From JAKZVK01 sp965261065 (GTDB taxonomy: Bacteria > Acidobacteriota > Terriglobia > Bryobacterales > UBA6623), in NCBI GenBank assembly GCA_965261065.1, contig OZ253444.1, forward strand, positions 2,480,001 through 2,544,000: a DNA stretch of 64,000 nucleotides. The letters run 5' to 3'. The translations under genes and the position numbers were made by a program. The notes beneath the pieces are model-generated. The model saw only the letters and a list, made by a program, of their open reading frames with translations, did no database searches and was not told the DNA's origin. Positions within the stretch are counted from its first letter, which is position 1. The number at the start of each line of letters is the position of its first letter. Below are positions 37,765 through 48,259 of this stretch, in pieces.

Positions 37765-38316
37765 ATGAAAAAGCAACTTCGCAGTCTCGTGTTACCGATC
37801 GTCTTGGGTCTGGTCGCGCTCCCGGCCGCCGTGGCCGCGAACCATGATGCCAAGGCTCATCCTTCCGACACGCAACGCCAAGTGCGGCACGAGTTGGTGA
37901 TGCTGCCGTTCCTCAGCGTGTTCGACAATCTGGTGTACCAAGTCGACGGTTCCACCGTCATCCTCACAGGCGAAGTCTATCGGCCTTCGCTAAAGGCCTC
38001 GGCCGAGCGGGTTGTAGCCCGCGTGGAGGGTGTCGAAGCCGTCGAGAACCGAATCGAGATCCTGCCGACCTCGTTCCACGACGACCGCATTCGCGCTCGG
38101 ATGGTGCGCGCCATCTACCGCCATCCCGTTCTAGACCGCAACGGGGCGGGCGCTTTGCCCTCGATCCGCATCGTCGTCAGGAACGGTGATGTGACGCTAG
38201 AAGGCGTGGTGAATCGCGAGATGGAAAAGACCGTCGCGACGATCCAGGCTAACAGCGTGCCGGGAGTTTTCTCGGTCACCAACAACCTGCGCGTTGAAGT
38301 CCCGAACAAGGGCTAA
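37765..38316 (+). CDS. Exported two-BON-domain protein
   Basis: The 183-residue protein has a Sec signal peptide (MKKQLRSLVLPIVLGLVALP..., cleavage after AVAA) and two BON domains of about 60 residues each, the first around VYQVDGSTVILTGEVYRP and the second around IRIVVRNGDVTLEGVVNRE, with the Gly/Val pattern characteristic of the fold. BON proteins bind membranes or phospholipid and help osmotic and envelope stability. ATG 37765 has AAGGAG at 37753-37758; earlier in-frame starts lack this. A terminator follows at 38352. It is transcribed away from the ilv operon. Confidence 0.85.
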   Translation: MKKQLRSLVLPIVLGLVALPAAVAANHDAKAHPSDTQRQVRHELVMLPFLSVFDNLVYQVDGSTVILTGEVYRPSLKASAERVVARVEGVEAVENRIEILPTSFHDDRIRARMVRAIYRHPVLDRNGAGALPSIRIVVRNGDVTLEGVVNREMEKTVATIQANSVPGVFSVTNNLRVEVPNKG

Positions 38317-38351
38317 GCGGGCGAAGGATGATCTCCTCAGGTGAACCAGCA

Positions 38352-38389
38352 GGCCCGCGGCTTCCACGGCCGCGGGCCGTTTCTTTTTT
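38352..38389 (+). terminator. Rho-independent terminator of the BON gene
   Basis: GGCCCGCGGC and GCCGCGGGCC (38352-38361, 38369-38378) make a perfect 10-bp stem, followed by GTTTCTTTTTT. Confidence 0.88.
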
Positions 38390-38608
38390 AGCAACGCGCT
38401 CCACTGCTCCTACCCAGCGCAACACCATCGAACCGCCACTCAGCGCCGCGGGCGTGAGCCTAGGTTGACAAACTCCCAACTACGCTTCGGCCTCAGTACC
38501 CGCAACCCCCTCACGGACGAATTGCCCAACGCCGTTCTGTGATAGATTAAGGCTCAACAGACGCCGATTTGGAGGTCGCTCCGGCGGCTTCCCGTATCCA
38601 CCTCCCGC

Positions 38609-38702
<94 letters not shown>

Positions 38703-38804
38703 GTTTCACGAATGGCAGCTATCAACGTCCGATTCCAAGAGGCTGCACGGCACACGTCACCACTACAGGAATTCCACAGGTCTCTTCGAACCGAGCGGCG
38801 CGCA

Positions 38805-40235
38805 CTACGGAGAAGTCGCTTGGATCGGCGCCCGGATCGGCTTCCCACTCGCGGCGCCCTCCACAAACTGGCCGTTCCGTAACGTGACGGCGCCGTTCAC
38901 AACAACGTGGTCGATTCCGGTCGAGTATTGTGCTGGGTCTTGGTAGGTCGCCCGGTCGATGATCGTCTCCGGATCGAAGACGACAAGGTCGGCGTCGGCG
39001 CCCACCTGAACCCGGCCCTTCTTCTTCATTGACGGCACCCGCTTCGAGAGCCGGTCGGCGGGAAGTACCGTCATCTTCTTGAGGGCGTCCATGAGGCCGA
39101 GCGCCTTTTGCTCGCGAACGTACCGGCCCAGCACGCGAGCGTACGTTCCCCACGTTCTTGGGTGCGCCTTGCCATCGGTTAACCACATCCCGTCGCTAGC
39201 AATCATCACCTGCGGGTCGGCCACCAGGTTCTTGACCGACTCTTCGCTGTAGCTCGCCGGGCTGATGATCAATCCGCCGCTGGGTCGGTACTTCCCGAAC
39301 GTCTCGCGGGTCAGGTTCTCGCCAGTCTGAACCCAAATGTGCTGTCCGATCTCTTCGTCCGACATCGTCTCCCAGTTGTCGTAGGCATGCGAATCGATGT
39401 ACGAGGAACCGCGGTTGTACGGGTAGCACTCCGTTGTCACATCGATGCCCTCGGCCTGGGCCTTGCGGATGCCGGCAAGATACGCCGGAGCACGGTCGCG
39501 GCCACTGCTATTGAGGTGGACAATGTGCAGTTGCGTGCCGTAGCGCCGCGCCGGCGTCAACACCTCTTCGAGATTGCTGACGTCTTGAGCGTTCGTGCGC
39601 ATATGGACATAGCACGCGGCATTGGATTTCGACGCCACGTCAAAAACCGCCTCGATCTCTTCGGCCGTCGCACCCGGGGTGTACGCGATCAGCATGCCGA
39701 TCCCAACCGCACCCTGCTCTAGGCCTTTTGTAAGCCGTTCCGTAAGCCCCACGATCTGCTCCGGCGTCAACGGCTTTGCCACCCATTCGCCCGACAAGCG
39801 TGACTTGGAGAGTTTGCCGCCCATGGCTAGACGGCGCGAGTCGACATGCGAAATGGTCGCGCCAAAGTTCAACGGTGATTTGTGTTCGCGTTCGGTGTAC
39901 CACGCCGCGATGTCTTCGACACCAAGCTCCAATTCGAGCGCGGACGTCACTCCATCGTGAATCTTGGCCCGGTAGACCTCCTGGCTGTCCCCGTGTTGAT
40001 GCAGGTCCACAAACCCAGGCGCTACCACTCTCCCCTCGGCATCGAGCGTTTCCGCTCCGACGATCTCGTCCTCGGTGATCGCTACGATCTCGTCGCCTTG
40101 AATTCCAACGTTGCGAACAGCGTCGAGTCCCGTTTCGGGGTCCATGACGCGGCCCCCCTGAATCACCAGATCGTACGTCACAGAACCGCATGACGAGAGG
40201 GCGACGACAAGCAAAGCGAAGAGTCCGTTTCTCAT
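38805..40235 (-). CDS. D-aminoacylase-like amidohydrolase lipoprotein (HxH intact)
   Basis: The 476-residue lipoprotein (MRNGLFALLVVALSSCGS, lipobox LSSC) belongs to the amidohydrolase superfamily. The metal-binding HxH is present in GFVDLHQHGDSQ, and later acidic and His residues follow (ISHVDSRR, QLHIVHLNSSGR, MIASDGMW with the conserved Asp). These lipoproteins hydrolyse N-acyl-D-amino acids or dihydropyrimidine-like amides in the periplasm. It is the third member of this type in the window and the only one with the standard metal motif. It lies downstream of and opposite to tRNA-Ser. Confidence 0.82.
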   Translation of the reverse strand: MRNGLFALLVVALSSCGSVTYDLVIQGGRVMDPETGLDAVRNVGIQGDEIVAITEDEIVGAETLDAEGRVVAPGFVDLHQHGDSQEVYRAKIHDGVTSALELELGVEDIAAWYTEREHKSPLNFGATISHVDSRRLAMGGKLSKSRLSGEWVAKPLTPEQIVGLTERLTKGLEQGAVGIGMLIAYTPGATAEEIEAVFDVASKSNAACYVHMRTNAQDVSNLEEVLTPARRYGTQLHIVHLNSSGRDRAPAYLAGIRKAQAEGIDVTTECYPYNRGSSYIDSHAYDNWETMSDEEIGQHIWVQTGENLTRETFGKYRPSGGLIISPASYSEESVKNLVADPQVMIASDGMWLTDGKAHPRTWGTYARVLGRYVREQKALGLMDALKKMTVLPADRLSKRVPSMKKKGRVQVGADADLVVFDPETIIDRATYQDPAQYSTGIDHVVVNGAVTLRNGQFVEGAASGKPIRAPIQATSP

Positions 40236-40244
40236 GGTGTCCAT

Positions 40245-40658
40245 TATGTCCCCGTCGAGACCAACAGCTCCAGAGGATAGCTGGCGGCAAATCCCCCTCT
40301 CGTTGAGCTATCCGATGGTATCACTGACCGACCGTTGATTCAGCCCGGTTTGCGATTCCTCGGACGACGTACTGAGGGTGTTGGGCGGGCGTTCGCTAGT
40401 GCGATCCGGATTTCGTAACACGTATATGCAAACTGGCGCCATCTGATTGTTACCGAAGAGGTTACCCCTTCTCGCGGTCGGGACCCGTCAAAGTCAACTC
40501 CGCTGGTTGAAACACGTTCGACGGCCCGCGCTGGACGGCGACTACCACATGCTTTCGGGACGCCAGAATCTTCCGCGGTGGTCATCAAAATCAATTACGA
40601 CCGGAAACGTTGTATGTGTTGCTAACAATAACGATTCTCGTTTAGAATGAATCTTCTA
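40245..40658. other. Intergenic gap before IS630 copy A
   Basis: About 410 bp without a recognisable gene, between the amidohydrolase start and IS630. It should carry the amidohydrolase promoter. It ends at the TA target dinucleotide (40657-40658). Confidence 0.4.
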
Positions 40659-40680
40659 TTGAGCTTCGCATAATATAGGG

Positions 40681-41697
40681 TTATTCAAAAGACAGTTTGG
40701 CCTGCTTCCAGAAAGAAGGAATCAGCCGTTTGCGACGACGCACACGGCGCAGCGTGCGGCGAGCCGTCTGGCTCAGGTCCCCGTAGTCCTTGGGACACAC
40801 ATTGGGGAGTTCATGCTGCTTCCAGTAAGCCCACACGTACTCGACCGGATTCAACTCCGGCGCGTAGGCCGGCAGCTACACCTGTTCGATGCGGCCCTGG
40901 GAGGCGCGAAGGAACTCCTGCACCAGCCAACTGCGATGCGCCGGCAGCCGGTCCCAGATCAACAGCAGCGGCCGGTCAATGTGTCGCTCCAGCGCCTGCA
41001 AGAATTCCACCACCTGCTGGCTGGCGATAGCGCCTTCGTAGAAACGGAAGTAGAGATCGTGGAACGTCAGCCCGGCCGCCGCCGACAGCATCTTCCAGTT
41101 GAAGTTGTACTGCAGCACGGGCGTTTGCCCGCGGGGCGCCCAGGTGCGGCAGCGGTGCGGCCGCTCGCTTACGCCCGTCTCGTCGACGAAGACGATCGTG
41201 CGCCCTTGTTTTTGGGCTTTTTTTTAGCGGCGGGCCATGTGCGACGCCGCCACTGGCGGATGCTTTCCTCGTTGCGCTCGCGTGCCCGTCCGACCGGTCG
41301 CTGCGGACTCCAGCCCAGCCGCACCAGGATCTTCCAGACGTGTCCGGGATGGTAGGCGACGCCGAACTGCTCTTGGATCAGCCGTGTGACGCGCCGGCAG
41401 GTCCACAAGGGAGTGGGATAGCCGTGCGCTTCGGGGCCGTCGAGCAACGACTGCTCCAGTTGCGTCAACTGCTCGGCGCTGAGTTGCGGCTTGCGCCCGG
41501 CGCGACCAGGATGTCGCAGCGCCTGGGGGCCGCCTTGCGCCGCCTGCTGTGCCCAGCGGCTGACGCTCTGCTGCGCGACGCCGAGGCGGCGGGCGACCTC
41601 GGACTGGCGGAGGCCTTTATCGAGCAGGCGCAAGGCTCGCAAGCGGCGGCGTTCGAGAGCTTTGAAATCACGTTTGACTCCAGCAGGATGACCCATG
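40681..41697 (-). pseudogene. IS630 transposase, frameshifted and with a nonsense codon (copy A)
   Basis: The N-terminal part (MGHPAGVKRDFKALERRR..., with an HTH, LRQSEVARRLGVAQQSVSRW) runs in one frame to an A8 run at 41218-41225 (shown as T8 on the plus strand). The DDE part continues in the -1 frame (KPHRCRTWAPRGQTPVL-like, LLLIWDRLPAH). TAG at 40876-40878 stands where copy B has Tyr, just before the catalytic Glu motif ELNPVEYVW. The shift is normal for this family; the stop is not, so this copy is dead. Confidence 0.85.
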
Positions 41698-41706
41698 CCT
41701 ATTAAG

Positions 41707-43373
41707 CCAGGATTTCCATTTTGGCCCTGGCACGGCCACAGTATACACCCGCTCCGCTCCGAACAGCACGTCCTTTCACGCTGAACCCTGCACATCACCT
41801 CTGCTGGTAGTCGCCAGAGCTGGTTCGACCGCTCACAGTCGTTGATTGAGCGGCTTGAACGGCGCTCCGGCCGACACTGCTCCTTGCGAAACCTTTTGGA
41901 GCCAAAAGCTATTGATCCTCACTCCGGCAATGCTACCCACTCGGCAGCGGCAGCGCCCAGATCTTGTGCAGCATGTCGCCGAACAGCCGCCGGTTCAGAT
42001 GTCCCTCCGCCAATAAGAGCCAGTAATACCGCGCGTGCTTGACCAGCCGACCGCCGGTCTTCATCAACCTGTGTTGCAAGCTCGTCAGCGACCAACTCTT
42101 GATTCGCTGCGGAAGTCCCAGCCGCCGCCAAAGATTGCCCAGGTTGTAGGCCAGCACGCTCAGTTGCAACCGCACTTCGTTGGCCCGAAATCGATGGCAC
42201 GACAATCGCGTCCAGTGCGTCGCCTGCTTGCCTTCCTTGATCCACTGTTCCGCCGTGCTGCGCTTGTTGTAGAAGCGCACCACCGAGCGGCTCGGCAAGC
42301 TCATGCTCGTCACGATGAATCCGACGCGCGGGAACAGCTCGCCCTGGTGATGCTCGACCTTAGCGACGATCCGCCTCGCCTGCGACCAACTCTCCGCCTG
42401 ATAGCGAAAACTCTTGTAGCGCACCAAGGGCTTGCGGGAAGGCCTTCCCGGCGGGCGAAACAGGATGTCTTCGATCTCCAGCTCCAAGCTCTTGTTGGCC
42501 GGAATGCGAATGGCGTACTGTACTCCGCGTTCCTCCGAAGCCTCATAAACTTCCGGCTTCGCAAAGGCCGCATCGCCCCGGAAGGCGACCTGCTTGCCCG
42601 CAGCCTGTTGGCGCTCGATCTCCGGCAACAAGAGCTCATTCCAGTCCTCGGCGCTGTGCACGTTGCCTGGACGCAGCTTGGCAGCGAGGCAATCACCATG
42701 ACCGTTGAACAAAAGCAACGTGTGGTAGCAGACCGACTCGAAGTGTCCGTTGTAGGCACTGCCTTCCTGTTGGCCATGGACCGGACTCTCGGTGGAGTCC
42801 AGGTCCAGAACGACCCGCTCGGCGTCGTCGAACGCTTCCGCTTGCCCGACCAGCTCTCGGTTCAGCGCCATCAGCCCCAGCAGGTTCTCTTCGCTCGCCA
42901 GCATCTCCGTCTCGAAGCCGTGCAGCGTCGAGGTCAAGGCCGCACCGCGATCCCAGATCTTCTGCGAACCGATCAGCCGAAACGTCGGATCGATCGAAAC
43001 CCGCTCGGCGTCGTTGAGGTCCTCGTAGCCGGCGAGTCGGCTGTAAACCGACTGCCGCAACAGATCAGCGAGCGTGAACTGCTTGTTTGTGCCTTGCCGG
43101 GAGTCGCTGAGATGCTCGTCAATCAGTTCTCCGAGACCGAGCCGTTCGTCCAGTTCGCGAACCAAAATCAGGCCACCGTCGGAAGTGACGTGCGATCCCT
43201 GGAAATCGACTTTGAGAAGTCCATTGAAACTTAGCTGGAATGGCTTGGTTTGTTTTTCACCCATTGGGTGTTGGCCTCCATGGCGTCCTCATCGGGCGCT
43301 AGCCCCTATGAATAAAGACGCTCAAGGCCGCTGGAAGGTCGGGATGTCAAACATCAAATTGAAAATGCGGGTT
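41707..43373 (-). mobile_element. IS1380-family insertion sequence, copy 2 (nested in IS630)
   Basis: The same element as at 3212-4878, on the opposite strand. The ends are CCAGGATTTCCATTTTGG on the left and AACCCGCATTTTCAATTTG (inverted) on the right. Left flank cctattaag, right flank agacgttc; no clear target duplication. It is younger than IS630 copy A. Confidence 0.9.
41933..43264 (-). CDS. IS1380-family transposase (copy 2, intact)
   Basis: A 443-residue transposase almost identical to copy 1, with the same DDE residues (LDLDSTE, FRGDAAF, QWIKEGK). It has His-Thr for His-Pro at YHTLLLF, Asn for Asp at EDWNELLLP and Ser for Gly at NKRSTAEQ. All motifs are complete, so it can be a source of new copies. 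The 399-residue frame on the other strand is an antisense shadow. Confidence 0.92.
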   Translation of the reverse strand: MGEKQTKPFQLSFNGLLKVDFQGSHVTSDGGLILVRELDERLGLGELIDEHLSDSRQGTNKQFTLADLLRQSVYSRLAGYEDLNDAERVSIDPTFRLIGSQKIWDRGAALTSTLHGFETEMLASEENLLGLMALNRELVGQAEAFDDAERVVLDLDSTESPVHGQQEGSAYNGHFESVCYHTLLLFNGHGDCLAAKLRPGNVHSAEDWNELLLPEIERQQAAGKQVAFRGDAAFAKPEVYEASEERGVQYAIRIPANKSLELEIEDILFRPPGRPSRKPLVRYKSFRYQAESWSQARRIVAKVEHHQGELFPRVGFIVTSMSLPSRSVVRFYNKRSTAEQWIKEGKQATHWTRLSCHRFRANEVRLQLSVLAYNLGNLWRRLGLPQRIKSWSLTSLQHRLMKTGGRLVKHARYYWLLLAEGHLNRRLFGDMLHKIWALPLPSG

Positions 43374-43455
43374 AGACGTTCGGCAGGTGGAAAGGTTACT
43401 TTATATTATGCGAAAATCAATAGTGGGCGCACTAGGACAGGACGTAGAGGCCCGC

Positions 43456-43863
43456 ATGGGTGAGTTCACCCGGCGATGCAAAGAGGCCGGCCTGACAACT
43501 ACTCACCAGAGAACGGTCATCTATCGAGTGCCTATTGAGAGCCGCGACCACCCGAGTCCTGAGCTTGTTTACGAACGTGTCAGCCGGGATATCTCAGAGA
43601 TCTCCCGGGCGACTGTTTACAAGAACATCCACACGTTCATCGACGCCGGAATGCTGCGGGAAGTGAGCGAGTTGCATCAAACCAGTCGGCTCGACGCCAA
43701 CCTCGAACGCCATCATCACTTGATCTGTAAACGTTGCAGAAAGGTGGTGGATCTTCAAGATCAGCTAGACGGCGTCCGAGCAAGCAAACCGGAGCCGGAC
43801 GGGTTTCAAGTCACCGAGTACCGAGTTGAGGCTCGCGGGCTCTGCCCCGAGTGCAGGTCTTAA
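43456..43863 (+). CDS. perR: Fur-family peroxide regulator (PerR-like)
   Basis: The 135-residue protein has a winged helix (THQRTVIYRVPIES..., SRATVYKNIHTFIDAGML) and the metal-binding part: His cluster at residues 86-88, Cys91 and Cys94 (ICKRCRK), and Cys130 and Cys133 (LCPECRS), the two structural zinc pairs of PerR. The gene pair with katG, 25 bp downstream, supports PerR over Fur. ATG 43456 begins the natural domain; a possible start at 43408 lies in the IS630 end. The IS630 boundary at 43420 means the original upstream control region is gone; TATATT (43402-43407) in the IS end could act as a -10. Confidence 0.85.
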   Translation: MGEFTRRCKEAGLTTTHQRTVIYRVPIESRDHPSPELVYERVSRDISEISRATVYKNIHTFIDAGMLREVSELHQTSRLDANLERHHHLICKRCRKVVDLQDQLDGVRASKPEPDGFQVTEYRVEARGLCPECRS

Positions 43864-43888
43864 GTCAAAACAGCAGACGGAGGATTCC

Positions 43889-46126
<2,238 letters not shown>

Positions 46127-46127
46127 T

Positions 46128-46307
46128 CTCTTTCAGCTCCTCTCTCGTAACGACTTCCCCCGGCCGGGCTGCCAGCGTGGCAAGCAACTGAAATGGCTGA
46201 TCCTGAAGGCGAACCCTTAGACCGTTCTTGCGCAGCTCACCGGCGGCCAGGTCCAGCTCGAACGTGCCAAAACGAAGCGTCCGAGCAATGTGGAGTTCGG
46301 CTCCCAT
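46128..46307 (-). pseudogene. Winged-helix transcriptional regulator stub
   Basis: The first 60 or so codons from ATG 46307 encode RFGTFELDLAAGELRKNG, then LQDQPFQLLATLAARPGE and VVTREELKE, the start of the OmpR/CadC-type winged helix found in large acidobacterial TolB-like regulators. Family similarity stops exactly at the katG stop codon; beyond it the frame is antisense to katG. The rest of the regulator has been replaced by the perR-katG block. Confidence 0.7.
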
Positions 46308-46544
46308 ACTGGTGAAATTGTACCGCCGCGCGATTACTGTTGCGAACAACCGAACCCACCAACAATCCGACGGGCGTCAGGCAAGCCCCTGAGCCCGGCC
46401 TGTCTCGGCGCTGGCCAGCGAGCCTCACAAGGGCTTCGAGCGGCCGTTAGGTGGTGAGAAAGAAGTTCCTCAGATAGGTGTCTTCGAGTGCCCGATCTCA
46501 TCGCCGATGAGAAAAATCCCGCCTCCGCGAGTTTCAAGCGAGTC

Positions 46545-48239
46545 TTACGTTCCCTTCCATCCCGGACCGCGCACGAATCGGCCCGGCGTGGCGCCGGTGT
46601 GCTCGCCGTCCTTGAGCACGTGGCCGCCGTTGACGAAAACGTGGGAGACCCCGGTGGCATACTGGTGCGGCTTGGCAAACGTCGCGTGGTCTTGAATCGT
46701 TGCGGGATCGAACACCACCACGTCGGCAAAGTAGCCTTCCTTGAGCAAGCCACGCTGGTCGAGCCGCAGCGCCGTCGCCGGAAGATACGCTAGCTTGCGA
46801 ATCGCCTCTTCCAACGGCAGCAGCTTTTCTTCCCGTACAAACCGGCCAAGCAACTTCGCGAAGCTGCCGTAAGCGCGAGGGTGGGTGCTGCTCTTGAGAA
46901 ACACGCCTTCGGGCGCCAGCGACGCCGAGTCCGAACAGAAGCTGGCCCACGGCAGGGCGACCTTCTTGCGCAGATTGTCTTCCGATTGCGAGAAGTACAC
47001 CGTCCCGACGCGGCTGCCGTCTTCGACGATCAAGTCCATGGCGGTCGCCTCGGGCGGAGTGCCGCGTATCTCCGCCACCTCGGCCAGCGTCTTGCCGGTC
47101 AGAGGCTTCAGCTTTTCGTTTTTGAAACCGACCAGCAGAATCCCCTTCGGCGACCCCGCGCCGACGTAGAGATTCGCCCACTCCGTTGACTCCTGCTTCA
47201 TCTCCCGAGCGATCCGCCTTCGCGTGGACGGGTCCTGCAGCCGCTTCAGCGCTTCTTCGAATCCGCCCTCCTGCACCCACGGCGGCATCGAAGAGAGCAA
47301 TCCCGTCGAGCCGGCCGGATAGGTATAGACGTCCGCGGTGATCTCGAGGCCTTCGGCCCGGGCGACCTCGATCTTCGCGACGGCCTCGTCGAACTTCGCC
47401 CAGTTGGTCTGCCCCGACGCCTTGAGGTGGTAGACCTCCGCGCGAATCTTCGCCTCGCGCGCAATCGTGAGCAACTCGTCGAGCGCCTCGAGCAACTGCG
47501 TCCCCTCGCTGCGCATGTGCGACGCGTAGAGGCCGTCGTACTCCGCCGCTGCTTGGGCGAGGGCAATCAACTCGTCGGTTTCGGCGAAAGACCCCGGCGG
47601 ATAGATCAGCGACGACGCCACTCCGACCGCGCCCTCTTCCATCGCCTCGCGCACCAATTGCTGCATCGTCTTCAACTCGTCCGGCGTCGGCGGACGGTCG
47701 TTGTAACCGATCACGTACTTGCGGGGTGTGGCCGCGCCGATGAACGACGCGACGTTGGGGGAGATCCCGCGCTTCTCGAGGAACTCGCCGTACCCACCGA
47801 GCGTCGTCCACTCGACGTCGTACCGGATGTCGGCCTGCCGGGCGACCATCTCCCGCTTCATCTCGTCGTTGAGCGGCCCCATCGAGTTGCCCTCGCCCAT
47901 GACTTCGAGCGTCACCCCTTGCCGGATGTCGCTTTGCGAGCGGCCGTCTTCGATGAGCGATTCGTTCGCCCAACTCATCATGTTGATGAAGCCGGGTGAG
48001 ACCACCAAGCCGTGCGCGTCCACTTCGGTCTTGCCCGTGGCGCCGGCCAGATCGCCAATCGCGGCGATTGAATCGCCTTGAATCGCCAGATCCGCGCTGA
48101 CGGGCGCCGAGCCGGTTCCGTCATAGACCGTCCCGCCACGGATGAGAACGTCGTACTCGACGGGAGTCGAGCATCCCCACGCCCAGGCCAAGCAAACCAG
48201 GGTCACCAACAAAGTCGTTTTCGTGATTGCGCCATGCAT
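46545..48239 (-). CDS. D-aminoacylase-like amidohydrolase lipoprotein lacking HxH (second of tandem pair)
   Basis: A 564-residue lipoprotein (MHGAITKTTLLVTLVCLAWA..., lipobox WGC) of the N-acyl-D-amino-acid deacylase type. Where the family has a metal-binding HxH, it reads GFINMMSWANESL. Other family features remain: SDIRQGVTLEVMGEG, ASHMRSEG, EVYHLKASG with the His/Lys pair, and FCSDSASLAPEG. A His-containing loop (HPRAYGSF) and the ATALRLDQRGLLKEGYFADVVVFDP close are intact. It is probably a distinct subfamily with a reduced metal site. It follows its paralogue with a 20-bp gap. Confidence 0.82.
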   Translation of the reverse strand: MHGAITKTTLLVTLVCLAWAWGCSTPVEYDVLIRGGTVYDGTGSAPVSADLAIQGDSIAAIGDLAGATGKTEVDAHGLVVSPGFINMMSWANESLIEDGRSQSDIRQGVTLEVMGEGNSMGPLNDEMKREMVARQADIRYDVEWTTLGGYGEFLEKRGISPNVASFIGAATPRKYVIGYNDRPPTPDELKTMQQLVREAMEEGAVGVASSLIYPPGSFAETDELIALAQAAAEYDGLYASHMRSEGTQLLEALDELLTIAREAKIRAEVYHLKASGQTNWAKFDEAVAKIEVARAEGLEITADVYTYPAGSTGLLSSMPPWVQEGGFEEALKRLQDPSTRRRIAREMKQESTEWANLYVGAGSPKGILLVGFKNEKLKPLTGKTLAEVAEIRGTPPEATAMDLIVEDGSRVGTVYFSQSEDNLRKKVALPWASFCSDSASLAPEGVFLKSSTHPRAYGSFAKLLGRFVREEKLLPLEEAIRKLAYLPATALRLDQRGLLKEGYFADVVVFDPATIQDHATFAKPHQYATGVSHVFVNGGHVLKDGEHTGATPGRFVRGPGWKGT

Positions 48240-48259
48240 GATGGCGTCAGTGTAGCGGC

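Larger units (their letters stand above)
40659..43420 (-). mobile_element. IS630-family element, copy A, containing a nested IS1380
   Basis: The outer ends are TTGAGCTTCGCATAATAT on the left and the inverted TTGATTTTCGCATAATAT on the right, flanked by TA on both sides (40657-40658 and 43421-43422), the IS630 target rule. Without the inner IS1380 (41707-43373) the element would be about 1095 bp, the same size as copy B at 52762. IS1380 inserted about 10 bp upstream of the IS630 transposase start, separating the gene from its own right end. The right end lies 35 bp from perR. Confidence 0.9.

Noticed and set aside
43387..43455. Longer N-terminus for the PerR-like protein starting in the IS630 end
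   Set aside because: The added residues derive from the IS terminal repeat and are absent from the Fur fold; ATG 43456 matches the domain start.
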